39,806 nucleotides of DNA. Source: an uncultured Chloroflexota bacterium. GTDB lineage: Bacteria > Chloroflexota > Limnocylindria > Limnocylindrales > Limnocylindraceae. The translations under genes were made by a program, and so were the position numbers. The stretch covers positions 1-39,806 of the forward strand of contig CAJARA010000034.1 in NCBI GenBank assembly GCA_903944295.1, given 5' to 3'. Under the pieces are notes generated by a model that made no database searches, was not told the DNA's origin, and saw nothing but the letters and a program-made list of their open reading frames with translations. Below are positions 1-8,644 of the stretch, one piece after another (position 1 is the first letter of the stretch; every line of letters starts with the position of its first letter).

Positions 1-2076
1 GAAGGTGATGTCATCCCTGAACCAGCCGGCGAAGTCGTAGCCGGTGCGTGTCGGATCGCTCGGGGCGGTGATGGCAGCGTCGCCATAGGTGTAACTCGGG
101 TCTTCGCCACCCGCGAGGGTGCCATCATTGGCGTCGTAGGTAATGGCGTAGACGGCCAACTCCTCGCCTGCGGCGAACGGAGAGAAGGAGCTCACCAAGC
201 CACACACACGTCGCGTAGATTCATCTACCGAACTGGTGACATCAACCCACGTGCCACCGATGAAATGGAAGAGGAGAATGCTTGAACCAGCGTAATACTG
301 AGCTGGATCGTATCCGATGCAGATCTCAACTGAGCCCGTGAAGGTTCCCGTGAAGTCAATATCAACCACACTCGGATTAGTACCAAAGGAGATGTTCCCT
401 TCCGCAGGTTGCTCTGAGAGGACGGCGGTCACTGTGCCACCTCCGCTGATGGCACCGAAGTCAATTGAGATTGGGGTAGGCATTGCTGCGCGATCCGAAG
501 AGGCAATCGTGAGGGGTGGGAGATCAACGCTTGATTCAATCGCGACACTTGAAACGATGAATCCATACGATGCATCGCTTGAATCTGTTGCAAGCGCGTC
601 AGACAGGGTGGCGAGGTTCGAGGTGAAGTTCATGGACGCGTCCCCAGGCTGAACCGAATCTCCCCACCAGGTACCCGTGCCGGTAATCACCTCATCAATA
701 GAAAGCGGTGCACCCGAGTAAGAGAGGTGAGCAACGGTGACGCCTGCGTTGTCAATGATCGCGTTGCTGGAAAAGAGCAGGCTTGCGCGACTGGCAAAAC
801 CTGGGTTCTCCACGAGGCGAATAGCGCTGGAGGCTGCATGAACTCCGCCGTTTCCCTTAACAAGATTCTGCACAAAAGTTGCATGGACGGGGGCGACCCC
901 TTCTATTCCAGAGGTGAGCTCAATACCCACGATTCCATTGTCCGTAAAGTCGTTATTTGAGAACGTCGCGTTCCCTTCATTTACCTCAAGACCGACATAT
1001 CGATTCAGGGAGATATCATTCCCGTTGACCTCAACCGACGAGTCAATCTTTCTCACTCTGGTGTAGACACCCCAGTCGTTATCTTGGAAGATGCTCGAGC
1101 TGATATAAACATGCATTGCAGGCACCACACCAGCACGATCGTAGATCAGCAGACCTCCAGAGGTGAACCCTGTAAAGCCACAGCTCGCTACATCACACTG
1201 GTTGCCACGCGAAGTTACTCCGTGCAACGTTGCGTCCGCACCGATGATCGTTATGCCATTCATTGCGATCGCGCTGTTCATCCCAGCGAGTTGATCTCCC
1301 TCGACTAGAGAGTCTGAAAGGTTGAGGGTTGCTACGGCGCCCAGCGCGCCTGATCCGCCAGACGCGAAGATGCCTGACTTTTGATATCTGAGCACGTGGA
1401 TATTGGTCGCGCTGAGTGTGGATGCGGGTCCAACCCACACGGCGCGACCCTGCTGGGCACCCCAGCTTCCTGAATTCGCTTGGTTGATGTTGGTAACGGT
1501 GAGGTTGCTGATGGTTGCTGTCGCGCCACCATGCACGACGAGGCCAAAGAACTCGCTCCTTCCGCTCGCAGGCATGCCGCTCAGGGGACCTGCGCCATCC
1601 CAATCTCCGTCAATGGTGAGTTCGCTGATCGTCACATTGGCGACGGCACCGCAGATGTCAACGATGGCGACAGAATTGCCGTAATTGGCTAGATCTGTCC
1701 CACAGACTGGGGCAAGCACCGCTGGGCTGCTAATGATCGTGATGAGCTCGCCTGCGCCAGTGAGCGTGAGCTCTTTGGAGATCGTGACCTGTTCTGGCCA
1801 GGTACCGGCGCCGATGCAGATCTGCTCTCCTGGGGAGGCGGCAGTCACTGCGGCGCCGATCGTTGCGTATTCAGGGGGAGTTGCGGTGAGGTTTTCGATT
1901 CCCGTAACGTTGCGATCAGCGCTTACGCAGGTAACAGCCTGGGCGGTTGCCTGTGGATAGGCGGCGCTCACTCCGAGGAGTGATGCGAGCATGATGGCGG
2001 AGGTGGCCAGCGAGGTGAGGAAGCGGCTCCTCTTGGGCTGGCCTGTCGTTTGCTTAGCTGAACGGAGTGTTGCCAT
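1..2076 (-). CDS. Secreted parallel beta-helix surface protein with InlB-type repeat (3' end outside window)
   Basis: Reading the reverse strand from ATG at 2076 gives 692 uninterrupted codons to the window edge, so the C-terminus is missing. Residues 1-45 form a signal peptide: a basic stretch (KQTTGQPKRSR), a hydrophobic core (about 21-40), and an AxA-like cleavage site at A43-T-A45. Residues about 60-430 are rich in short Asn/Gly/Ile-Val strands typical of right-handed parallel beta-helix (pectate-lyase/NosD-like) proteins. A beta-sandwich-like domain follows (about 490-630, ending in VSSFSPFAAG). The last 45 residues (ITYDANDGTLAGG...TRTGYDFAGWF) match the Listeria-Bacteroides/InlB B-repeat pattern. 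An AGGGGG Shine-Dalgarno lies 6 nt before the start. Codon use looks more AT-rich than its neighbours, as often seen in accessory surface genes. The role is probably cell-surface adhesion or polysaccharide contact; the substrate is unknown. Confidence 0.85.
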   Translation of the reverse strand, partial: MATLRSAKQTTGQPKRSRFLTSLATSAIMLASLLGVSAAYPQATAQAVTCVSADRNVTGIENLTATPPEYATIGAAVTAASPGEQICIGAGTWPEQVTISKELTLTGAGELITIISSPAVLAPVCGTDLANYGNSVAIVDICGAVANVTISELTIDGDWDGAGPLSGMPASGRSEFFGLVVHGGATATISNLTVTNINQANSGSWGAQQGRAVWVGPASTLSATNIHVLRYQKSGIFASGGSGALGAVATLNLSDSLVEGDQLAGMNSAIAMNGITIIGADATLHGVTSRGNQCDVASCGFTGFTSGGLLIYDRAGVVPAMHVYISSSIFQDNDWGVYTRVRKIDSSVEVNGNDISLNRYVGLEVNEGNATFSNNDFTDNGIVGIELTSGIEGVAPVHATFVQNLVKGNGGVHAASSAIRLVENPGFASRASLLFSSNAIIDNAGVTVAHLSYSGAPLSIDEVITGTGTWWGDSVQPGDASMNFTSNLATLSDALATDSSDASYGFIVSSVAIESSVDLPPLTIASSDRAAMPTPISIDFGAISGGGTVTAVLSEQPAEGNISFGTNPSVVDIDFTGTFTGSVEICIGYDPAQYYAGSSILLFHFIGGTWVDVTSSVDESTRRVCGLVSSFSPFAAGEELAVYAITYDANDGTLAGGEDPSYTYGDAAITAPSDPTRTGYDFAGWFRDDITF

Positions 2077-2101
2077 GGTGTACCCCCTCGGCTCCTACGA
2101 C

Positions 2102-2118
2102 CTCTGGCGGCGCCAGAG
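2102..2118. other. Short hairpin in the leader of the surface-protein gene
   Basis: CTCTGGC-GGC-GCCAGAG is a perfect 7-bp inverted repeat with a 3-nt loop. It lies 26 nt upstream of the start of the minus-strand surface-protein gene, ahead of its AGGGGG ribosome-binding site. It could be a 5' UTR stem or a protein-binding dyad; the sequence does not decide between them. Confidence 0.4.
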
Positions 2119-2209
2119 AGCCAGGCTGCCTTGCACACCTTGGGTCATGTGTAGCATTAAACGTGGAGAATATCCATCTCTGATCTCGGCGCGGCGATAT
2201 GCCGAGGAG

Positions 2210-2215
2210 TAGAAT
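2210..2215 (+). promoter_or_regulatory. Candidate -10 box of bioY
   Basis: TAGAAT matches the TAnnnT -10 pattern used elsewhere in this window. It would give a leader of about 20 nt that contains GGGAGG before the bioY ATG. No convincing -35 hexamer is visible. Confidence 0.4.
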
Positions 2216-2242
2216 GAGGCAAGCAGAGAGAGGGAGGCCTTA

Positions 2243-2929
2243 ATGCAGATCAGGCGATCGATGCCAGCGGTGGCGCGGATTCCGGCGGCGGAGCACGGCG
2301 TGACGCTCGGCGACTTCTTCTTCCCCGTCTTCCTCGGCGAGCGCCTTGGATCACGGTTGCAGGGACTCGCCCTCGCGGTGGTCGGCGCGTTAATTATTGG
2401 TGCGGCGGCACAGGTAGTCATCCCGCTCCCTGGCACACCAGTCCCGATCACGGGACAGACCTTTGGCGTCCTCCTCGTTGGCGCGGCGCTCGGTGCCCGA
2501 CGCAGCGTGGCATCGCTCGGCCTCTATCTGGCGCTCGGCGTGATCGGCGCACCACTCTTCAAGTCTGGCGGTCACGGAATCGAGCAGTTTGCAGTCAGTG
2601 GGGCTGACGGCGCACTCGCGCTAGCGCCAACCGGTGGCTATCTCATCGGGATGCTCTTCGCCGCCTGGCTTGTTGGGCGACTCGCCGACCTCGGCTGGGA
2701 TCGCAGCGTGGTCGGCACGGTCGGCGCGATGCTGATCGGCAATCTCATCATCTATGCGTTCGGTGTGAGCTGGCTCTCTGCTGCACTGCAGATCGACCTC
2801 GGCGACGCCATCGGTAAGGGGGCGACGCCGTTCCTCATTGGTGATGCGATCAAGATCGCGCTCGCAGCCGGGATCTTTCCGAGCGCCTGGTGGTACGTCA
2901 ACAACGGCCGCAGCGCCGGTCCGCGCTGA
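2243..2929 (+). CDS. bioY: Biotin transporter BioY (ECF S-component)
   Basis: The 228-residue integral membrane protein shows the BioY pattern: a conserved PGTPVPITGQTF stretch after the first helix (about residues 59-70), the GVIGAPLFKSGG segment, the signature APTGGYLIGML, and a final FLIGDAIKIALA helix. BioY is the substrate-binding S-component of the energy-coupling-factor biotin importer. No EcfA/T genes are in the window, so it either borrows a shared module or works alone. The N-terminus is about 35-40 residues longer than in most BioY proteins (usual length about 190). The start is supported by GGGAGG 5 nt upstream of ATG. It is followed 31 nt later by a sugar kinase on the same strand, which has no obvious connection to biotin. 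Confidence 0.9.
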   Translation: MQIRRSMPAVARIPAAEHGVTLGDFFFPVFLGERLGSRLQGLALAVVGALIIGAAAQVVIPLPGTPVPITGQTFGVLLVGAALGARRSVASLGLYLALGVIGAPLFKSGGHGIEQFAVSGADGALALAPTGGYLIGMLFAAWLVGRLADLGWDRSVVGTVGAMLIGNLIIYAFGVSWLSAALQIDLGDAIGKGATPFLIGDAIKIALAAGIFPSAWWYVNNGRSAGPR

Positions 2930-2960
2930 GCCGTCGCGCCGTCCGCGCGGTGGCTGCGCA

Positions 2961-4415
2961 ATGACTCCTCAGCGCGGCGCACTCCTCTCGATTGATCTTG
3001 GCAGCACCGCCGTCAAGGTCCTCATTGCTGATGCGGAGAGTGGACGCCCACTTGCGCTGACGCGACGCTCCAGCGGCACCGCGCTGGGCTCAGCGAGTGG
3101 CGCTGTTGAGCAAGATCCGAACGTCTGGTGGGAGGCGATCCGTTCGGCGGTCGGCGAAGCGCTCAAGGCCGCGGGACCTGCGGTTGAGATTCTTGGAATC
3201 GCCGCCGATGGGCATGGGCCGACGCTCGTTCCGGTGCGAGAAAATGGGAGCGCGGCGAGTGCGGCGATGCTCTGGGGCGATCGTCGCGCCGCTGAAGATG
3301 ATGCGCAGCTTACGGCACTCTTAGGTCGATCTGGCTGGCTGCTCGCCGAGCTCCCGAAAGCGCGCTGGTTTTTGCGTGAGCGTGCAGCGGCGGCGAAGGA
3401 GACCGCCTGGCTCCTCTCAACATGGGATGCGCTCGCCTTTCGCCTGAGCGGCGAGGCGGTCGCCTCGTTCTGGGATCCGGCTCGCTCGCTCTCCCCTTCG
3501 CAACGCGCGCTCCTGCTGAGCGAAGCGGGCGGACTCGACGAGCGTGCACTCCCGCCTGAGGTGTTTCCTGGGACGCGCATTGGCGCACTTCGTCCGCTTG
3601 CTGCGAGCGATCTTGGGTTACCGATCGGCATCCCAATTGTTTCGGGGACTAATGACGGGATGGCGGCGGTGATTGGCGCTGGGCTGATGCATCTGGCGCG
3701 CGGCGTTGATGTTGGTGGCGCCGCTGGTGGCGTTGGCATCTCAGTTGAACGAGCGACCGCCGAACGCATCACTTTGGAGGTTGGGGGTGCGCTCTGGTCT
3801 GGTCCCGCGCCAGCCTCATTCGGCGAGGCTCGCATCTTGGGCGGCGCACTGGGCGGGACCGGCCTCCTCCTTGACACCACGATCAGTGAATCGATTGCGC
3901 AGGGGAGTGATCCAGGCGCACTCATTGATGCCGTTGCCGCACTGCCGCTCGGCGCTGATGGTGTGCGCGTTGAGCGGGACGGCGAAGCGGTGCGGTTCAT
4001 CGGGGCAAGCGATAGTCGCGGCGATGCGCACCGCGTCCGCGCCGTCATGGAGTACGGAGCGCTCGCCGTTGCGGCGCTGCTAGCACCTGCACGTGGTGCG
4101 GGACTTCCGCTGAGCGAGATGTGGCTCTCTGGCCCGGCGACCGGCGCAACGAGCGGTCTCTATGCTGCACAGCTCAGCGTTCCGAGAGGGATCCCGCAGA
4201 TGCGCGCCGATCTACTCGGAGTGCCAGTGGTGCTGCCGCGCATCCCTGAGGCGGCGGCAGCGGGGAGCGCTGCGCTCGCTGGACTCGGTGCTGGCCTCTA
4301 CGCATCGCTGAGTGAGGCGGCGGAACTGATCGCTGTGGCCGAGGAGCGTATTGAGCCGAACCCAGGGAGTGCCGCTGTGGCGACGAGCCTGTTGGAGCAG
4401 TTCAGGCGCGCGTAG
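2961..4415 (+). CDS. FGGY-family carbohydrate kinase (xylulokinase-like)
   Basis: The 484-residue protein matches the length and architecture of xylulokinase-like FGGY kinases. It has the N-terminal phosphate loop IDLGSTAVKVLIAD (residues 11-24), a substrate-side segment AADGHG (81-86), WGDRRA (105-110), and the catalytic-Asp segment SGTNDGMAAVIGAG with D232 as probable base. The adenosine site follows (LSGPATGATSGLYAAQL, then EAAAAGSAALAGLGAGLY). An upstream ATG at 2838 lies inside bioY in another frame; ATG 2961 puts the phosphate loop at the usual distance from the N-terminus. The GTS-type stretch after the catalytic Asp is replaced by a glycine-rich VGGAAGGVGIS. Family membership is firm. 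The sugar (xylulose, another pentulose or a polyol) cannot be told from the sequence. Confidence 0.88.
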   Translation: MTPQRGALLSIDLGSTAVKVLIADAESGRPLALTRRSSGTALGSASGAVEQDPNVWWEAIRSAVGEALKAAGPAVEILGIAADGHGPTLVPVRENGSAASAAMLWGDRRAAEDDAQLTALLGRSGWLLAELPKARWFLRERAAAAKETAWLLSTWDALAFRLSGEAVASFWDPARSLSPSQRALLLSEAGGLDERALPPEVFPGTRIGALRPLAASDLGLPIGIPIVSGTNDGMAAVIGAGLMHLARGVDVGGAAGGVGISVERATAERITLEVGGALWSGPAPASFGEARILGGALGGTGLLLDTTISESIAQGSDPGALIDAVAALPLGADGVRVERDGEAVRFIGASDSRGDAHRVRAVMEYGALAVAALLAPARGAGLPLSEMWLSGPATGATSGLYAAQLSVPRGIPQMRADLLGVPVVLPRIPEAAAAGSAALAGLGAGLYASLSEAAELIAVAEERIEPNPGSAAVATSLLEQFRRA

Positions 4416-4420
4416 CTCGG

Positions 4421-4438
4421 CACGCGCGCTAGCGCGTG
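4421..4438. terminator. Possible bidirectional terminator hairpin between convergent genes
   Basis: CACGCGC-GCTA-GCGCGTG is a 7-bp perfect stem with a 4-nt loop. It sits in the 34-nt gap between the 3' ends of the FGGY kinase (+) and the oligopeptide ATPase (-). There is no U-tract on either strand, so intrinsic termination is uncertain. Confidence 0.4.
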
Positions 4439-4449
4439 ATCGCTTGGGG

Positions 4450-5544
4450 CTAGGCCTTCGACTTCGCCTTGGAAGAAGCCGCCGCTGCGGTGCGTCCAAC
4501 TTTCGTGGTTGCGGCGGCACCGTCCTCGAGTGGGAAGTGGCAGGCCACGGCAACGTCAAGGTCGCGCGGCGACGCGGCGAGTGCAGGCTCTTCTGTAGCG
4601 CAGCGCTCTGGGTTGCCGAGCTGTTCACGCAGCCAGCATCGGGTCCGGAATCGGCAACCAGATGGTGGGCTGATTGGCGATGGAATCTCGCCTTCAAGGA
4701 TCAGTCGGTCGGCGGTGTCGTGCGCCTCAATCTTCGGCACCGCTGAGAGGAGGGCGATTGTGTACGGATGTTGTGGTTTGGTGAAGACGTGATCCACAGG
4801 GCCAGACTCCACCACCTTACCGAGATACATCACCGCGACGCGATCGGCGAAGTAGCCAACCACATCAAGGTTATGGCTGATGAACATGTAGGTGAGCCCC
4901 TGCTTCGTGCGGAGGTCGGCGAGTAGGTTCAGTACCTGGCTCTGAATGGAGACGTCGAGGGCAGAGACGGGCTCGTCAAGTACCACGAACTCGGGGTCAA
5001 GGGCGAGTGCACGCGCAATGCCAATGCGCTGCCGCTGTCCGCCAGAGAACTCGTGCGGATAGCGCACCGCATACTCGGCGGGGAGCCCAACGAGTTCAAG
5101 CGCGGAGTGCATACGATCTTTTCGCTCAGACGGAGTCCCCATCGCGTGTGCAACGAGGCCCTCTTCAATCTGGTCGCCGATTGGGAGGCGTGGATTGAGC
5201 GAGCCGAATGGATCCTGGAAGACGATCTGCATCTTGCGGCGCAGCTTCCGCTGCTCCTCTGCACTGCGATCGGTGAGACGTACACCGTCAAACCAGACTT
5301 CGCCAGCGGTCGGCTTCTGCAGGCCGAGCGCAACGCGTCCAAGCGTCGTCTTCCCGGATCCCGACTCACCAACGATCGCGAGCGTCTCGCCACGAGCAAT
5401 CGTGAGATCTACACCATCAACCGCCTTCACCGTCTTCCGCTTCTGGATTAGCGGGATGGCGCTGCCGATCGGGAAGTGCTTCTTCAGGCCGCGGAGTTCA
5501 AGCAGGTTGGCCGACGTACCGGAAGCGGCGCGCTTCTCGCTCAC
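4450..5544 (-). CDS. oppF: Oligopeptide/dipeptide ABC transporter ATP-binding protein, OppF/DppF type
   Basis: The 364-residue ATPase has Walker A GESGSGKTT (residues 59-67), Q-loop region VFQDPFGSLNPR, signature FSGGQRQRIGIARAL, Walker B FVVLDEPVSALD and the H-loop ISHNLD. It carries the OppF/DppF C-terminal extension with CRFRTRC...C...ACH cysteines; in some Dpp ATPases this extension binds an iron-sulfur cluster. It would energise peptide import with OppD at the inner membrane face. It begins at GTG overlapping the OppD stop (GTGA, 5541-5544) and is last in the operon. The extreme C-terminus is an unusual Ala/Lys/Ser-rich tail (about 20 residues ending KAKSKA) that extends past the family's normal end. 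Confidence 0.93.
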   Translation of the reverse strand: MSEKRAASGTSANLLELRGLKKHFPIGSAIPLIQKRKTVKAVDGVDLTIARGETLAIVGESGSGKTTLGRVALGLQKPTAGEVWFDGVRLTDRSAEEQRKLRRKMQIVFQDPFGSLNPRLPIGDQIEEGLVAHAMGTPSERKDRMHSALELVGLPAEYAVRYPHEFSGGQRQRIGIARALALDPEFVVLDEPVSALDVSIQSQVLNLLADLRTKQGLTYMFISHNLDVVGYFADRVAVMYLGKVVESGPVDHVFTKPQHPYTIALLSAVPKIEAHDTADRLILEGEIPSPISPPSGCRFRTRCWLREQLGNPERCATEEPALAASPRDLDVAVACHFPLEDGAAATTKVGRTAAAASSKAKSKA

Positions 5545-6539
5545 TTCGCACCTCCCGCAATCTCATCAGCGCGGACGCAGCGGACGGAGCGGTCGTTACC
5601 GCGTGCGTCAAGGCTCGGCATCGTCTGAGCGCACGCCTTCACCGCAAAGCGGCAGCGTGGGTGGAAGCGGCAGCCGCTCGGGAAGTTTGCAGGCGACGGG
5701 ACGGCACCCTGAATCGTGGAGAGGCCCTTCCCACGACGCTCGTATGACGGGATCGAGGCGATCAGGTCGAGTGCGTAGGGGCTTGCTGGAGTGCGCAGCA
5801 CTTCGCGTGCGGGGCCCTCTTCAACGATCTGCCCCGCGTACATCACGGCGATGCGATCGGCGGTCTCAGCGACAACGCCAAGATCGTGAGTGATCAGCAT
5901 CAGTGCTGTGCCGCGCTCCTTGGTCGCGCGGCGGAGAAGATCGAGCACCTGCGCCTGGATCGTCACATCAAGGGCGGTGGTCGGCTCGTCGGCGATGATC
6001 AGCTCTGGTTCGCCAGCGAGCGCCATGGCGATCATCGCGCGCTGGCGCATGCCGCCTGAGAGTTGATGTGGGTACTGCTTGACGCGCTGCGGCGCCTGCG
6101 CAATCTCCACAAGTTCGAGATATTCGATCGCCTTCTTATTCGCCTCGCGCCAACCTGCGCGGCCGTGCGCCACCAGCACTTCGGCAATCTGCTCGCCAAT
6201 GGTGGTGACGGGGTTGAGTGCGGAGAGCGGCTCCTGGAAGATCATCGAGATGCCGCCGCCCCGAATCTTGCGCATGTACGACTCTGGCTTACCGAGCAGC
6301 TCCTCGCCGCGGAAGAGGACGGAGCCGGTGACAACGGATTGATCCTTGACGAGGAGGCCGATCGTGGCGAGCGCAGAGACGCTCTTCCCAGAGCCCGACT
6401 CGCCAACCACGGCGAGACACTCGCCCTTGCCGATGGAGAAGGAGACGTTCTCCACCACCTTGATCACGCCTGCGGCGGTCTTGAAGGAGATGTTGAGGTC
6501 CTTCACCTCAATTACCGGTGCCCCCTTCGACCCGCTCAC
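5541..6539 (-). CDS. oppD: Oligopeptide/dipeptide ABC transporter ATP-binding protein, OppD/DppD type
   Basis: The 332-residue protein is the second ATPase of the peptide importer. Walker A is GESGSGKSV (46-54), the Q-loop region is IFQEPLSALNP, the signature is LSGGMRQRAMIAMAL, and Walker B is LIIADEPTTALDVT; LMLITHDLG gives the switch His. The C-terminal OppD/DppD extension contains CRFHPRCRF and further cysteines, the arrangement associated with a [4Fe-4S] site in characterised DppD proteins. The GTG start overlaps the end of the OppC gene by 4 nt (GTGA, 6536-6539), which implies translational coupling. The length is normal for the family. Confidence 0.93.
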   Translation of the reverse strand: MSGSKGAPVIEVKDLNISFKTAAGVIKVVENVSFSIGKGECLAVVGESGSGKSVSALATIGLLVKDQSVVTGSVLFRGEELLGKPESYMRKIRGGGISMIFQEPLSALNPVTTIGEQIAEVLVAHGRAGWREANKKAIEYLELVEIAQAPQRVKQYPHQLSGGMRQRAMIAMALAGEPELIIADEPTTALDVTIQAQVLDLLRRATKERGTALMLITHDLGVVAETADRIAVMYAGQIVEEGPAREVLRTPASPYALDLIASIPSYERRGKGLSTIQGAVPSPANFPSGCRFHPRCRFAVKACAQTMPSLDARGNDRSVRCVRADEIAGGAK

Positions 6540-7441
6540 TTGCGACCTCGCGGATCGAGCGCGGAACGGAGCGTGTCACCAATCATGTTTACGGAGAGCG
6601 CCGTGAGTACGATGAAGAGGCCGGGGAATCCGATCCACCACCAGTTCCCCTGCTGAAGGAATTTCGCCGACTCGGAGAGGATGTTCCCCCAGGTTGGGGT
6701 GGCAGGGTTCACGCCGAAACCGAGGTAGCTGATGAAGGCCTCGCTGACGATTGCACCGCCCACGATGAAGGGTGCCGCCACGACGAGCGGACCGATCGCG
6801 TTCGGGAGGATGTGCCGAAGCGCAATGCGGAGTGGCGGAACGCCAAGGGCACGCGCCGCCTCAACGAACTCCATCTCGCGAATCGCCAGCACCTGGCCGC
6901 GAACAAGGCGTGCAAGCCCCATCCAACCGAAGCCAACAAAGACGATGACGAGTGACCAGACGCCGCCGCCCCCCTCGCCCTGAAAGATGCGGGCAAGGAA
7001 GAGGATGACAAAGAGCGAAGGGATCATCAGGAAGACGTCGGCGAGGCGCATCAGGAACGAATCAACCTTGCCGCCAATAAATCCTGCAATCACGCCGACG
7101 AAGGTGCCGATGGTGATGGAGCCGATCGCCGTGGCGAATCCGATAATCAGCGAAGTGCGACCGCCGTTGGCGACGAGCGTCATGACATCAAGCTGCAACA
7201 TCCCCGTCTCACCAAACGGCCGACCCCAAGCTGGCGGCCTACCGACAAAGTTGATGACGTCGGGCTGCGGAACCTCATAGAAGTCGTAGGGGAGGAGGAG
7301 CGACCCGAGCACAACAAATAGGAAGATGCCGATCAGGACCGCGAGGCCGGCTGGTCCCATGCGCGTCTGCATGAAGCGCTTCCGCGCCTGCTGCCACGGG
7401 CTCTCGGAGACGGGGAGGCGATCCTGCACAGCGCCGCTCAC
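6536..7441 (-). CDS. oppC: Oligopeptide/dipeptide ABC transporter permease, OppC/DppC type
   Basis: The 301-residue permease has an N-terminal cytoplasmic segment, a first transmembrane helix (about residues 30-52), a periplasmic-type loop, and five further helices in the BPD_transp_1 domain. The coupling-loop EAA motif is EFVEAARALGVPPLRIALRHILPN. The C-terminus DTLRSALDPRGRK is typical of OppC/DppC. It pairs with OppB to form the membrane channel. GTG at 7441 overlaps the OppB stop (GTGA). No anomalies are visible. Confidence 0.93.
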   Translation of the reverse strand: MSGAVQDRLPVSESPWQQARKRFMQTRMGPAGLAVLIGIFLFVVLGSLLLPYDFYEVPQPDVINFVGRPPAWGRPFGETGMLQLDVMTLVANGGRTSLIIGFATAIGSITIGTFVGVIAGFIGGKVDSFLMRLADVFLMIPSLFVILFLARIFQGEGGGGVWSLVIVFVGFGWMGLARLVRGQVLAIREMEFVEAARALGVPPLRIALRHILPNAIGPLVVAAPFIVGGAIVSEAFISYLGFGVNPATPTWGNILSESAKFLQQGNWWWIGFPGLFIVLTALSVNMIGDTLRSALDPRGRK

Positions 7442-8532
7442 AGGCGAATCCTCGGATCAAGGGCGGCGTAGAGGAGATCGGAGATCAGGTTGCCAATGGC
7501 AACAGCGGCGGCGCCAATTGAGAGGATTCCCATCAGCAGCGGGTAGTCAAGGTTGCCGATCGCAATCAGAGTCAGCCGTCCGACCCCTGGCCAGCTGAAG
7601 ATCGTCTCCGTAATCAGGGCGCCCGAGACAAGGAATGGGAAGGCAAGCCCGATGTTCGTGGCGAATGGGATGAGTCCAGTGCGCAAGATGTGGCGGCGAT
7701 TGATGCGCAGGCTGCTGAGTCCCTTTGAACGAGCGGTGCGCACATGCTCCATCCCCATGGACTCCATCACGCTCTGTCGGACGTAGCGCGCATCACCTGC
7801 CACGCTGATCAGCACGAGCGTTGTGACTGGCAAGATGAGGTGACGTGCGAGGTCGGCGATTGCGGTGCTTGGGCTATACGCGAAGTATTGCCAGTACTCG
7901 TTACTGCCGAAGGCGGGGGAGAGTCGACCATCCGTCATGCCGCTGACTGGCGTGAGTCCAAGGCCTACGGAGAATATAGAGATGAGGGCGAATCCGAGGA
8001 TGAAGGTTGGAAACGCGGCGGTGACGTAGGTGAAGACGCTAAACACGTTGTCGAAGAGACCGCCGTTTCGAAGTGCGGTGATCACGCCAAGGATAACGGC
8101 GAGTGAGAGCCAGAGGGCGGCGGAGAGACCGGCCAAGATCAGGGTGGGAAGCAGCGCGCCACTGATGCGCTCAATCACGGCGTTGCCGTTCTCATAGCTG
8201 TAGCCAAAGTCACCGTGCACGATGCCACTCTCAACACCCGAGAGGAAGCTTGGGAAGATGCTTGGGAAGCCAGTCGGTCCAATTAGCGCCTCAACTCCAT
8301 CGGTGTCACGGCGGCATGCGCCGAGCCAGCGGCAGTACTGAACAGGGACCGGTTTATCTAGACCAAGCGCCTTCACATACGCCTGCTGTTGCTGCGGTGT
8401 GAAGCGGGGATTGTTCGCGTACTTCTGCTCTGGCCCGCCAGGGGCGGCAAGGAGAAGCGCGTAGATGAAGACGGTGGTGCCCAGCAAGATGAGGAGGCTG
8501 GCGCCAATCCTGCGCAGTGCAAACTTGAGCAT
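7438..8532 (-). CDS. oppB: Oligopeptide/dipeptide ABC transporter permease, OppB/DppB type
   Basis: The 364-residue permease begins with a transmembrane helix (residues 9-30), has a long extracytoplasmic loop, then five more helices. The coupling loop is HVRTARSKGLSSLRINRRHILRTGL and the C-terminus DLLYAALDPRIRL is characteristic of OppB. The loop after LGLDKPVPVQY carries about 30 extra residues and two cysteines (C67 and C73), which could form a disulfide outside the membrane; this is uncommon in the family. The start ATG at 8532 has an AGGAGG-like Shine-Dalgarno. A TAGGAT box about 37 nt upstream suggests that the permease/ATPase genes also have their own promoter. Confidence 0.92.
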   Translation of the reverse strand: MLKFALRRIGASLLILLGTTVFIYALLLAAPGGPEQKYANNPRFTPQQQQAYVKALGLDKPVPVQYCRWLGACRRDTDGVEALIGPTGFPSIFPSFLSGVESGIVHGDFGYSYENGNAVIERISGALLPTLILAGLSAALWLSLAVILGVITALRNGGLFDNVFSVFTYVTAAFPTFILGFALISIFSVGLGLTPVSGMTDGRLSPAFGSNEYWQYFAYSPSTAIADLARHLILPVTTLVLISVAGDARYVRQSVMESMGMEHVRTARSKGLSSLRINRRHILRTGLIPFATNIGLAFPFLVSGALITETIFSWPGVGRLTLIAIGNLDYPLLMGILSIGAAAVAIGNLISDLLYAALDPRIRL

Positions 8533-8568
8533 GCCCCCTCCTTCCTGGTGCCCTGACGTATCTGCCGC

Positions 8569-8574
8569 ATCCTA
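8569..8574 (-). promoter_or_regulatory. Candidate -10 box of the oppBCDF block
   Basis: On the minus strand the sequence reads CGGCTAGGAT. This resembles the (G/C)CGCTAGG(A/C)T element found before several genes here. It is followed by a leader of about 30 nt with an AGGAGG-like ribosome-binding site before oppB. It lies just after the hairpin that follows the binding-protein gene, so it could make oppBCDF transcription partly independent. Confidence 0.45.
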
Positions 8575-8644
8575 GCCGATTAGCACCTCGCGGCGGCACG
8601 CTCGGCGCGTGCGCGGACCTCCCGCTGCGGTTCTGCCGAGGGAA

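Noticed and set aside
317..1960. Several plus-strand open frames in the first 2 kb
   Set aside because: They lie opposite the beta-helix surface gene, which has a signal peptide, recognisable domains and one continuous frame.
2969..4048. 359-codon open frame on the minus strand
   Set aside because: It is the antisense of the FGGY kinase; the product is Ser/Pro/Arg-rich low-complexity sequence typical of high-GC shadow frames.
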